64,000 bases of DNA. Source: Allopontixanthobacter confluentis. GTDB lineage: Bacteria > Pseudomonadota > Alphaproteobacteria > Sphingomonadales > Sphingomonadaceae. Shown here piece by piece: positions 27,680-35,958 of the stretch. Made by a program: the position numbers and the translations under genes. The notes under the pieces are model-generated. The model did no database searches. It saw nothing but the letters and a program-made list of their open reading frames with translations, and had not been told where the DNA came from. The stretch's first letter is position 1, and every line of letters starts with the position of its first letter. The stretch is from positions 455,001 through 519,000 of the forward strand of contig NZ_WTYU01000001.1 of assembly GCF_009827615.1 (NCBI RefSeq), written 5' to 3'.

Positions 27680-28375
27680 TTGCGTAAACTGGGGTTGATT
27701 GGCGGTTTGAGCTGGGTTTCCACGGCAACCTATCTGGAACAGATAAACCGTTTTGTGCAGCGCCGGGCCACCCGCCGCACCACAGCGCCATTACTGATCG
27801 AAAGCCTGGATTTTGCCGATGCCTTCGATCTGCGCGAAGGTGCCGACTGGACCCGCTATGGGGATGAGCTGGCAAAATCTGCCTCCAGGCTGGAGCAGGC
27901 AGGCGCCACAGCATTGCTGATCTGCGCCAATTCCATGCACCGCACTTACGACCAGATTGCCGCTGCGGTCGATATTCCGGTGATCCACAGTGCTGATTGC
28001 ATTGGCACCAAAATGGCCAGTGACGGTGTGACCAATGTGGCCCTGATTGGCCGCCGCAGTGTCATGATTGAAAATTTCTACCGCCAGCGGCTGGTGTCCC
28101 ACGGGGTCGATCTGATGGCCCCTGACATGGGCAATGTGGAACTGGTGGACCGGATTATTTCCGAAGAACTGATGGTTGGCAAGACCAGCCGCAATGCGGA
28201 ACGGGAACTGCGGACCATCATCGCCAAAAAGGCGCAGGCGGGGGCAAAAGCAATTGTGCTGGCCTGCACGGAACTGGAACTGGTGGTGGATGTCGATGCC
28301 AATGTGCTGCCGATTTACGATTCCGCGCGCATCCACTGCGAAGCCGCCGCCGATTGGATATTGGGAGAAGGTTGA
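27680..28375 (+). CDS. Aspartate/glutamate racemase family protein
   Basis: A 231-residue Asp/Glu racemase superfamily protein. The TTG at 27680 is the start: AAGGGG lies 9 bases upstream and the product then begins RKLGLIGGLSW, the usual family N-terminus. A GTG 45 bases earlier is less likely. The two catalytic cysteines are in LLICANSMHR and VLACTELEL. It resembles the YgeA-type amino acid racemases that act without cofactor. The gene has its own terminator. Confidence 0.9.
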   Translation: MRKLGLIGGLSWVSTATYLEQINRFVQRRATRRTTAPLLIESLDFADAFDLREGADWTRYGDELAKSASRLEQAGATALLICANSMHRTYDQIAAAVDIPVIHSADCIGTKMASDGVTNVALIGRRSVMIENFYRQRLVSHGVDLMAPDMGNVELVDRIISEELMVGKTSRNAERELRTIIAKKAQAGAKAIVLACTELELVVDVDANVLPIYDSARIHCEAAADWILGEG

Positions 28376-28547
28376 GGGTTTGCCGGCCTATCTGGTCACA
28401 TGCCCGAAATGCTGAAGATCGGACCGTCTATCTGCATATCGGCAACTGCCGCGACCGATAGAATAGCAGAAGACGCAGGGGCATTATCTGGCCTCCTGCA
28501 CTGAAATATCGGGATTACCGGCGCATTCAGATCGACCGGACAACTCC

Positions 28548-28584
28548 GGGCCGTCAGTCACACGACTGGCGGCCCTTCTTATTT
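28548..28584 (+). terminator. Rho-independent terminator after the racemase gene
   Basis: A 12-bp stem with one G-T pair (28548-28559 with 28564-28575) and a 4-base loop is followed by TTCTTATTT. It lies 173 bases after the racemase stop. The stretch between holds nothing else I can recognise. Confidence 0.8.
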
Positions 28585-28668
28585 CGGCCCTGGCGCCTGC
28601 CCTGATTTACGATGTTGCCCGATTGTTCCCGTTGTTTGATGCCGCTGCCTCTCGTAAGCCCGCGCAAC

Positions 28669-29829
28669 ATGACCCGCGCCCCATTTGCTGCCGATCCTGC
28701 CGCCTCGCGTGGCCGTGAATTTCCTGAAGACCGGGATGGAACGCGCGGACCGCGCAGCGAATTTCAGCGCGACCGTGACCGGATTATCCATTCCATCGCC
28801 TTCCGGCGGCTGCGCAGCAAGACGCAGGTGTTCATCTCGCCCGATGGCGACCATTACCGCACGCGGCTGACGCACAGTCTCGAAGTGGCGCAAATTGGCC
28901 GGGTGATTGCCCGCGCGCTGGGGCTGGATGAAGATCTGACCGAAGCCCTGTGCCTGGGGCATGACATCGGCCATCCCCCCTTCGGCCATGCGGGTGAAAC
29001 GGCTCTGTCACAGTCGATGGAGCGGCATGGCGGGTTTGATCACAACGCCCAGACGCTGCGCACATTGATGCGGCTGGAAAGCCCCTATTGCGACCATGAA
29101 GGGCTGAACCTGACGTGGGAATTGCTGGAAGGCATGGCCAAGCATAATGGTCCTGTTGCAAACCCAGGCTGGGCGCTGGCGGAACTGGACCGTGATTTTC
29201 CGCTGGAACTTGACCAATATCCATCCCTCGAAGCGCAGATTGCGGCGATTGCGGATGATATTGCCTATGACAACCACGATATCGACGATGGTTTGCGCGC
29301 CGGAATGCTGGACCTTGATGATCTGCTGACGCTGGATTTCGTGGCGGACCAGTGGCGCCATGTCGAACGGCGGTTCCAGCGCGCGCCGCTTGACCGGCAA
29401 TTGCGCGAACTTGTGCGCGGCCAGATCGGCGTGATGGTCAATGATGTGATCGAGCAGACGAGCAACGCTGTTGCAGGCTGTGACACGGTTGGCCAGATTC
29501 GCGCGGCGGGCAGGGCGCTGGGCACATTTTCACCGCAGATGCAGGCGGATGAAAGGCGGCTCAAGAAATTCATGTATGATCGCCTGTATTACCATCCTGA
29601 ACAGATGGTCACATCGGAACGGGCGCGCGATGTTGTTGCGCGGCTGTATGCCGCCTATGATCAGGACAGCAATTTGCTGCCCGAAAGCTGGCGGCAGTCG
29701 CTGCCGCAGGCAGAACCGGATCGCAGCCGGCACATTGCGGATTTCATCGCCGGAATGACCGATAGATATGCCATTGATCAATGCGCGCGGATTTATGGCA
29801 AGATGCCTGAAGGATTAAGCAATGTCTGA
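28669..29829 (+). CDS. dGTPase-like deoxyguanosine triphosphate triphosphohydrolase
   Basis: A 386-residue HD-domain enzyme expected to hydrolyse dGTP or other dNTPs to nucleoside and triphosphate. The metal ligands are seen in RLTHSLEVAQ, LGHDIGHPPFGHAGE and AIADDIAYDNHDIDD. QRDRDRIIHSIAFRRL is the family's N-terminal signature. The ATG at 28669 gives the usual N-terminus (TRAPFAADP). Earlier ATGs at 28612 and 28639 add residues without similarity. The next gene starts 8 bases before this stop. Confidence 0.93.
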   Translation: MTRAPFAADPAASRGREFPEDRDGTRGPRSEFQRDRDRIIHSIAFRRLRSKTQVFISPDGDHYRTRLTHSLEVAQIGRVIARALGLDEDLTEALCLGHDIGHPPFGHAGETALSQSMERHGGFDHNAQTLRTLMRLESPYCDHEGLNLTWELLEGMAKHNGPVANPGWALAELDRDFPLELDQYPSLEAQIAAIADDIAYDNHDIDDGLRAGMLDLDDLLTLDFVADQWRHVERRFQRAPLDRQLRELVRGQIGVMVNDVIEQTSNAVAGCDTVGQIRAAGRALGTFSPQMQADERRLKKFMYDRLYYHPEQMVTSERARDVVARLYAAYDQDSNLLPESWRQSLPQAEPDRSRHIADFIAGMTDRYAIDQCARIYGKMPEGLSNV

Positions 29830-30520
29830 GCAGGTCCGGATTGCGCTGGTCGGGGCCACCGGCCTAGTCGGGCGCGCCATTGTCCAGGCGTCCACCGGGC
29901 GCGAAGATATGCGCCTGGTTGCCATTGCGCGGCGCGAAATGAAGCTGCCCACCGGTGCGCGGATGGAAATGTTCGTGGCGGATCCGACCAAATGGAATGA
30001 AGTGATCGACGCGGTGAAGCCCGATGTGCTGATCAACGCGCTGGGCACGACATGGAAAAAATCCGGCAAGGATGAAGCTGCGTTTCGCAGCGTGGACGAG
30101 CAACTGGTGATGGAGGTGGCGTGCGCGGCCCACAAAGCTGGCGTGAAACGCTTCATTTCCATCAGTTCTGTCGGCGCCAGCCTGGCGGCCAAAAATTTCT
30201 ATCTGCGGGTCAAGGGCGAGGTGGAGCGCGACCTTGGCAAGGTGGGTTTCAAACGGCTGGATATTTTGCGGCCAGGTCTGCTTCGCGGCCTTCGTGAACA
30301 TGACATGCGGGCCGCTGAAGGGCTGGGCAGGCTGGCAGCGCCGCTGATGAATTTGGCATTGCATGGTAGTTTCAGGCAGTATCGCGCCATCAGGGCCGAA
30401 ACGGTCGCAGATGCTGCCCTGGCGCTGGCATTCAAGAAAGCCGGCGGCAAATTCGCGCATGACAATGACGCCATTATTCGCGCAGCACAGGCGCTCACCC
30501 GCCCTGTCATGACGCCCTAG
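29822..30520 (+). CDS. NAD(P)-binding protein, TIP30/HTATIP2-like
   Basis: A 232-residue atypical SDR. The Rossmann loop is VGATGLVGRAIVQ (residues 10-22). ISSVGAS holds the serine, and YLRVKGEVERDL has the Tyr-x3-Lys. RPGLLRG matches the HTATIP2/YwnB subgroup of NAD(P)H-binding proteins. It overlaps the dGTPase-like gene by 8 bases. The substrate is unknown. Confidence 0.88.
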   Translation: MSEQVRIALVGATGLVGRAIVQASTGREDMRLVAIARREMKLPTGARMEMFVADPTKWNEVIDAVKPDVLINALGTTWKKSGKDEAAFRSVDEQLVMEVACAAHKAGVKRFISISSVGASLAAKNFYLRVKGEVERDLGKVGFKRLDILRPGLLRGLREHDMRAAEGLGRLAAPLMNLALHGSFRQYRAIRAETVADAALALAFKKAGGKFAHDNDAIIRAAQALTRPVMTP

Positions 30521-30537
30521 CAGCACAGGAAACGGCA

Positions 30538-30993
30538 ATGTGGCAGACAGTTTTCAGCGCGGTAAATCTGATCGCAATTGCCGGGTGGATCGTGCTCATC
30601 TTTCTGCCCCGCAGGCCGCTGCCGCTGACTGCGGTTCTGTATCTGGGGGTCGGGCTTTTATGCCTCGTCTATAGCGCGGGGCTGGTCGCCATATTGTCGG
30701 GCGCTGTGGATGCTGTCGGCCCGGCGGACGGGGCTGCCAATTTTTCCACCATCGAAGGCGTACGCGCCATTTTTGCTTCGGATGGCGGCGTGACCATCGG
30801 CTGGACGCATTATCTGGCGTTTGATCTGTTTACCGGCCTGTGGATCGCCCGCGATGCCGATGCCAAGGGGTTTTCCCGGCTGGTGCAGGGACCGGTGCTG
30901 CTGGCTACGTTTCTGGCCGGTCCATTGAGCCTGTTTGTATGGCTGATCGTGCGTGAACGCAGGGCGCGCAAGCACGGGCGCATGAAAGTCTGA
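30538..30993 (+). CDS. ABA4-like membrane protein (DUF4281)
   Basis: A 151-residue integral membrane protein with four hydrophobic segments. The block WTHYLAFDLFTGLWIARDA is diagnostic of the ABA4-like family, named after a plant protein needed for neoxanthin synthesis. In carotenoid-producing sphingomonads a link to pigment chemistry is possible, but no carotenoid gene is nearby. It starts 17 bases after the previous stop and likely belongs to the same transcript. Confidence 0.85.
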   Translation: MWQTVFSAVNLIAIAGWIVLIFLPRRPLPLTAVLYLGVGLLCLVYSAGLVAILSGAVDAVGPADGAANFSTIEGVRAIFASDGGVTIGWTHYLAFDLFTGLWIARDADAKGFSRLVQGPVLLATFLAGPLSLFVWLIVRERRARKHGRMKV

Positions 30994-31011
30994 TACTGGC
31001 TGCAAAATGAC

Positions 31012-31617
31012 ATGCCAGAAACCATGAAACGCCATGCCCCTGCCACAGCGCGAAACAGTGCGGCCATTGCGGCCATTCTGGCGCGCGAACTGCCCGCATG
31101 CGGCACCATATTGGAAATCGCCAGCGGCACAGGTGAGCACGCCGTATATTTCGCCCGCGAATTCCCAAGCCTTGTATGGCAGCCAAGCGACAGTGATCTG
31201 GAGGCATTAGCCTCCATCAACGCATGGCGCACGCAGGCGGGCCTCGACAACTTGCTGGCTGCTGCCGAAATTGATGCTGCCAGCCTGCATTGGCCGGTAG
31301 AAACTGCCGATGCCATTGTGTGCATCAACATGGTGCATATCAGCCCATGGAGCGCGGCGGAGGGTCTTTTCCGCCACGCGGGGCGCATATTGGCAAGCGG
31401 CGCGCCGCTCATTCTTTATGGGCCGTTTGCGGAAAAAAACTTGCCGACCGCGCCGTCGAACATTGCGTTTGATGCCAGCCTCAGGCAGCATGACCCGGCA
31501 TGGGGCCTGCGCGATGTTTCAGCGCTGGACGAACTCGCCAGCCATTGTGGCATGAGGCGCACCGCGCGCCATGTAATGCCTGCCAACAATCTGATGCTTG
31601 TCTATCGGAAAATCTGA
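31012..31617 (+). CDS. DUF938 family SAM-dependent methyltransferase-like protein
   Basis: A 201-residue protein of the DUF938 family. MKRHAPATARNSAAIAAIL is the family's N-terminal block, and the AdoMet site is ILEIASGTGEHAVYFA. NMVHISPWSAAEGLF and PLILYGPFAE follow. Methyltransferase activity is inferred from the fold; the substrate is unknown. A second ATG four codons later could be the start. It is probably the last gene of the series starting with the dGTPase-like gene. Confidence 0.9.
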   Translation: MPETMKRHAPATARNSAAIAAILARELPACGTILEIASGTGEHAVYFAREFPSLVWQPSDSDLEALASINAWRTQAGLDNLLAAAEIDAASLHWPVETADAIVCINMVHISPWSAAEGLFRHAGRILASGAPLILYGPFAEKNLPTAPSNIAFDASLRQHDPAWGLRDVSALDELASHCGMRRTARHVMPANNLMLVYRKI

Positions 31618-31667
31618 CAGGGACGCATACATCACATCGCGGCTTTTATTTGCCGCCAAAATGCAAA

Positions 31668-31693
31668 TGTCCGCCGGATTGCTCCGGCGGACA
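31668..31693. terminator. Hairpin between convergent genes
   Basis: A perfect 11-bp inverted repeat (31668-31678 with 31683-31693) and a 4-base loop sit between the DUF938 stop and the entericidin stop. There is no long T-run on either side. Confidence 0.65.
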
Positions 31694-31722
31694 CCTTGCG
31701 ACCCAAAGAAGGGTGACTGAAT

Positions 31723-31851
31723 TCAGATTGCTTCGTCGCCAGCCTGGCCGACCGATTCAATGTCGTTGCCAAGGCCCTTGACCGTGTTGCAGGCGGCTGC
31801 CGACATGGTCATTGCGGTGATGCCGACGGCGATAAGAATTTTACGAACCAT
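31723..31851 (-). CDS. Entericidin A/B-like small lipoprotein
   Basis: A 42-residue lipoprotein precursor. ATG at 31851 follows GGAGAGAAG. The signal peptide ends A-A-A-C with Cys21, followed by NTVKGLGNDIESVGQAGDEA, the entericidin pattern. Entericidins are envelope-anchored peptides, proposed to act as a bacteriolytic toxin-antidote pair in E. coli. Here only one gene is present, so a structural or stress role is as likely. Confidence 0.88.
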   Translation of the reverse strand: MVRKILIAVGITAMTMSAAACNTVKGLGNDIESVGQAGDEAI

Positions 31852-31934
31852 AATCTTCTCTCCATTTTGGCCAACAAGGCCGATCGAGAGTCTTAACGCT
31901 GTTTCTGACCAGCAGTTCCTCAACTGTCGGAGTT

Positions 31935-32825
31935 TTATTTCTGCGGGCTATTGGCTAATCGGTGTTCGCGCCATGCGATAAGCAATCCGGCACCCACAAT
32001 CAGCGGCGCGCCAAGCCATGTGGCGGCAGTGGGCAAGCGGTCGAAAATGGCCCAGCCAAACAAGGTTGCCCATATGATCGCGGAATAATCCATCACGATC
32101 ACGCTGGCGACAGCGCCAATGCGCAATGCCACTGTCAGCAAAAATTGGCCAAAAATCCCAAACAGCGCAAGCCCGCCCAGCAGCATCCATTCATAAGGCG
32201 TATGGGAGCGGGCGACAAAGGGCAGGGACAGGGCCAGAACCGGCGTGGTGAAAGCGGAGAAATAAAACACCGTGGTCAGCGGATGTTCCGTTTTACCAAG
32301 ATCGCGGATCTGGATGGAAATGAGGGCGATCATGAATGCAGCCGACAGCGATACGGCCGCGCCCAGCAAGGGAATATCGCCTTTGCCGGGCTGGGCGATA
32401 ACCAGCACACCGGCAAACCCCATGATCACCGCTGCCCAGCGGTAACGCCCGACCTTTTCATGCAGCAGCAGGGCGGAAAGGATGACTGCCCATATTGCGG
32501 ATGTGAAATTGAACGTGGTCGCTTCCGCCAGCGGCAACAGCAGCACGCCGCCAAAATTCAGCACCATGCCAATGAGGCCGAACGCCGCGCGTTTGCCATG
32601 CAGGCCGATGCGTTGCGTTTTGAGAAGATGCAGCGATCCCGCCGCGAAAAACCAGCCTGCCAGCACGGGCAGGGTAACCACCTGCCGCCAGAACAGGATT
32701 TCTGCCAAATGGACCCCGCTTTCCCCCAGCAGTTTCACGAACACCAGCATCACGGACAATACGAACGCCGCGCCCAGCCGGACCACCAGTGCAAAAACCG
32801 GCCTTTGCCGGGGAAGTTCGCTCAT
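31935..32825 (-). CDS. DMT-superfamily transporter (EamA)
   Basis: A 296-residue inner-membrane protein with ten hydrophobic helices in two EamA repeats. The first repeat carries LAEATTFNFTSAIWAVILSALLLHEKVG and the second IVMDYSAIIWATLFGWAIFDRLP, the typical helix 3-4 and 8-9 pattern. Such proteins export small metabolites such as amino acids. The substrate is not predictable. A related gene lies at 34969. Confidence 0.9.
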   Translation of the reverse strand: MSELPRQRPVFALVVRLGAAFVLSVMLVFVKLLGESGVHLAEILFWRQVVTLPVLAGWFFAAGSLHLLKTQRIGLHGKRAAFGLIGMVLNFGGVLLLPLAEATTFNFTSAIWAVILSALLLHEKVGRYRWAAVIMGFAGVLVIAQPGKGDIPLLGAAVSLSAAFMIALISIQIRDLGKTEHPLTTVFYFSAFTTPVLALSLPFVARSHTPYEWMLLGGLALFGIFGQFLLTVALRIGAVASVIVMDYSAIIWATLFGWAIFDRLPTAATWLGAPLIVGAGLLIAWREHRLANSPQK

Positions 32826-32922
32826 GAAGCGGCCTTAGGCGCTGCCTGGCAATTCTCAAGCAACAAGAATTTGCAGCCACGAGTTGCCCTGCTGCCGCAC
32901 AGTAGCCATATCGCGCGGCGCG

Positions 32923-33153
32923 ATGACACTGCACCAGTTCCTGACTTTTGCCAGCGAAGCCGAAATTGCCGGCTTGTGGGGGCTGGGCATGATCGGCATT
33001 GCGCTGCTTGCCTTGCTGGGCGAACGGCGCCGCATGAAACGGGCGCGCATCGATGGTGTTGGCTGGGTGCCGTGGACCAGCATTTTCATGACCAGCGCCA
33101 TTATCGGCGCCGGTCTGCTGGCCTTGTCAGCCAAGGGGCTGATGGCAGGCTGA
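32923..33153 (+). CDS. Small two-helix membrane protein
   Basis: A 76-residue protein with two hydrophobic helices (about residues 15-32 and 54-72) separated by a basic loop, GERRRMKRAR. The ATG at 32923 was chosen because the longer frame overlaps the promoter side of the DMT gene without similarity. No family is recognised. It ends 4 bases before the cpaF stop on the other strand. Confidence 0.6.
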   Translation: MTLHQFLTFASEAEIAGLWGLGMIGIALLALLGERRRMKRARIDGVGWVPWTSIFMTSAIIGAGLLALSAKGLMAG

Positions 33154-33156
33154 AGC

Positions 33157-34677
33157 CTAGAGGCAGGCTTCCAGATAGGCCTGGTCAAAGCCGAACTGGC
33201 GGGCCTTCTCCAGCGTGTATGGACGCAGGCCCGACGAGCGGTATTCGCCCAGAATCTTGCCGTCGTCGCTTTCTTCCAGATATTCGAATTTGAACAGTTC
33301 CTGCGTCACGATCACATCGCCTTCCATCCCGATCACTTCGGTAATGTTGGTGGTGCGGCGCGAACCATCGCGCAGACGTTTCACCTGCACGATAAGGTCG
33401 ACAGATTCGGCAATCTGACGCGAAATTGCTTCTTTCGGGATCTTGATGTCGCCCATCAGGATCATGTTTTCCATACGGCCAAGGCATTCGCGCGGGCTGT
33501 TGGCGTGAAGCGTACACATGGACCCGTCATGGCCGGTATTCATGGCGGCCAGAAGGTCGAAACATTCCGCACCACGAATTTCGCCCAGGATAATGCGGTC
33601 AGGCCGCATACGCAGGGCGTTCTTCACCAGATCGCCGATGGTAATCGCGCCCTGGCCTTCAAGATTGGGCGGGCGGGTTTCCAGCGGCAACCAATGCGGC
33701 TGCTGCAAGCGGAGTTCGGCGGCATCTTCAATGGTCAGCACGCGTTCGCCCGGATCGATCATTTTCGACAGGGCGTTGAGCATGGTGGTTTTGCCCGAGC
33801 CCGTACCGCCTGAAATCACCACATTCATCCGGCACGCACCGGCAATTTTCAGCGCCGTTGCCATCTTGTCGCTCATGGAACCGAATTCCTTGAGCATATC
33901 GATGGTGATCGGTTTTTCGGAGAATTTACGAATGGAAATGGCTGTGCCGCGCAGCGACAGCGGCGGAACGATGACGTTGACACGGCTGCCGTCTTTAAGA
34001 CGGGCGTCAGCCAGCGGCGTGGTCTGGTCAACGCGGCGGCCAACCTGGTTCACGATGCGCTGGGCAATCTGGAACAGATGCTGTTCGTCACGGAACTGGA
34101 TCGGGGCCAGCATCAGCTTGCCCTTCTTTTCGATATAGGTCTGGTCAGGGCCGTTGACCATGATGTCTGAAACATCAGGGTCGCCCAGCAATTCTTCCAG
34201 CGGACCGAAGCCCAGCAATTCATCAATCAGCACCTTTTCCAGCGCAAATTGCTCGCGCCGGTTGAGGGTGATTTTCAGCTCGGCCAGAACTTCCAGAATG
34301 ATCGGGCGGAATTCTTCCGACAATTCATCCTTGGACAGGGTGGCAGCCGCTTCGGGGTCCACCCGTTCGAGCAGGCGGGGAAGGACCTGTTCCTTGATCT
34401 TGTGAACGCTCTGTTCAAACCCGCCGACATTCGACTGGTTATCGACCACAGTATTGGCGCGTTCAGCCAGCCGGCTCATCGCATCAGCTTGCGGTGCGCC
34501 CATGGTATCCATCGCTTCGCCGGGCAATGGCGGAAACTGGTCACCGCCTGATGACGGGGGCGCCGGTTTGTTGGGAGCAGAGCCTGCGCCGCCCTTCATG
34601 GGTTTGGCGACTCCGAATGATGGGCGGGCACCGGGCTGCATGGCCCCTGGTCCGCTCTTTCGTCCGAATGCGCTCAT
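33157..34677 (-). CDS. cpaF: CpaF/TadA-type secretion ATPase
   Basis: A 506-residue hexameric ATPase of the type II/IV secretion family, the motor for Tad pili. A Pro/Gly-rich N-terminus of about 70 residues precedes the N-terminal domain. The Walker A motif is ISGGTGSGKTTMLN. The Asp box (DRIILGEIRGAE) and His box (HDGSMCTLHANSPRE) follow. No other tad/cpa gene is visible within the window, so this copy is either separate from the pilus cluster or orphaned. The start at 34677 is the family's usual length. Confidence 0.93.
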   Translation of the reverse strand: MSAFGRKSGPGAMQPGARPSFGVAKPMKGGAGSAPNKPAPPSSGGDQFPPLPGEAMDTMGAPQADAMSRLAERANTVVDNQSNVGGFEQSVHKIKEQVLPRLLERVDPEAAATLSKDELSEEFRPIILEVLAELKITLNRREQFALEKVLIDELLGFGPLEELLGDPDVSDIMVNGPDQTYIEKKGKLMLAPIQFRDEQHLFQIAQRIVNQVGRRVDQTTPLADARLKDGSRVNVIVPPLSLRGTAISIRKFSEKPITIDMLKEFGSMSDKMATALKIAGACRMNVVISGGTGSGKTTMLNALSKMIDPGERVLTIEDAAELRLQQPHWLPLETRPPNLEGQGAITIGDLVKNALRMRPDRIILGEIRGAECFDLLAAMNTGHDGSMCTLHANSPRECLGRMENMILMGDIKIPKEAISRQIAESVDLIVQVKRLRDGSRRTTNITEVIGMEGDVIVTQELFKFEYLEESDDGKILGEYRSSGLRPYTLEKARQFGFDQAYLEACL

Positions 34678-34968
34678 CTGGCGTAACCCCCAATTGTGGC
34701 CGAAGCCACATCAAACATGTGTGTCTGCTTCGTGTGATATGGCGAAGCAGTTCTGATCAAGGATGGTGAATAAATCGGAAACCTTATTTTTTCTTAAACA
34801 TTGGCCCCACCTTTTGCGCAGGGCACACCCTTTCAGGCCGCATTGCGGATGCAGCGCGCATGGTGGGAATGGCCAAAGCGGCAAACGGGCATTAAGGAAG
34901 CGCATCCCGCGCCAGCCTTGGGCCAGGCACGGGGCAATTCATTATCTCTGACGGATCGGGAACAGCGC

Positions 34969-35868
34969 GTGCACAAGACTGAAGAGAGCGGGCTTCTCCT
35001 CGCTCTCAGCGGATTTGCCATATTGTCGTGCGGCGATGCGGTTATCAAGACGATGGCCGGTGCATGGTCGCCGCTAGCAGTGGCGGCCCTGCGGTTTACT
35101 ATCGGCGCTATCGGCCTGTCGGCAATCCTGCTTATCAAGGAAGGCGTGCTGGCATTTCGCCCGCGGCGCCCATGGCTTCAGGCAGCACGCGGCCTGTGTC
35201 TGGCGGTGGCCACGCTTTGCTTTTTCTCGGCAATATTTGTCATGCCGCTGGCCGAAGCAACTGCGCTGATCTTCGTTGCGCCCATCATCACAGCCTTGTT
35301 GAGCGGGCCGGTGCTGAAGGAAAAAGTCAGGCCGGCCACGTGGATTGCATCGCTGATCGCATTTGGCGGGGTCATGCTGATCCTGCGGCCCAATCTGGCG
35401 GAACTGGGGCTGGTGGCGCTGCTGCCGCTGGGGTCAGCCACGGCATTCAGCCTGATGATGCTGGCCAACCGGGCGGTTGCCAGTGACGGCAGCGCATTAT
35501 CCATGCAGGTTTTTGTCGCCCTGGGGGCAGCGCCCGTGCTGGTACTGTGCGCGCTTGCAGGCGGCATCAGCGGCGCGCCTGCATTGGCGGTCCCGATGCC
35601 TGACTGGACAGTGGTGGCGCGCTGCGCCGTGGTTGCTGTCACCGCCAGTACCGCGCATTGGCTGGTCTATCTGGGCACTACGCGCGCCGGGCCAGCCACG
35701 GTTGCCCCGATGACATATGTGCAATTGCTGGCCGCTATCAGCCTTGGCTATATCCTGTTTGGTGACACGCCGGACCTGATTACGCTTGCAGGTTCACTGG
35801 TGATTATCGGTGCAGGCCTGTTCCTGTGGACCAGCGCGCGAAAGCCACAATTGGCAATCACTGATTGA
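34969..35868 (+). CDS. DMT-superfamily transporter (EamA)
   Basis: An inner-membrane protein of about 299 residues with ten helices and two EamA repeats (first: LAEATALIFVAPIITALLSGPVLKEKV). GTG at 34969 is the likely start because GGGAAC precedes it and the product then begins a few residues before helix 1. The longer frame from 34801 adds 56 unlikely residues. Its fold matches the transporter at 31935, but they are only distantly similar. Confidence 0.85.
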   Translation: MHKTEESGLLLALSGFAILSCGDAVIKTMAGAWSPLAVAALRFTIGAIGLSAILLIKEGVLAFRPRRPWLQAARGLCLAVATLCFFSAIFVMPLAEATALIFVAPIITALLSGPVLKEKVRPATWIASLIAFGGVMLILRPNLAELGLVALLPLGSATAFSLMMLANRAVASDGSALSMQVFVALGAAPVLVLCALAGGISGAPALAVPMPDWTVVARCAVVAVTASTAHWLVYLGTTRAGPATVAPMTYVQLLAAISLGYILFGDTPDLITLAGSLVIIGAGLFLWTSARKPQLAITD

Positions 35869-35958
35869 ACCTTGCGCACATCACGCTAAATCAAGCCCCT
35901 GTTATTGCCGACGCCTTTTGGCTGCCGGCCACAACCCTTTGAGTGAAAGCAGTTATTT

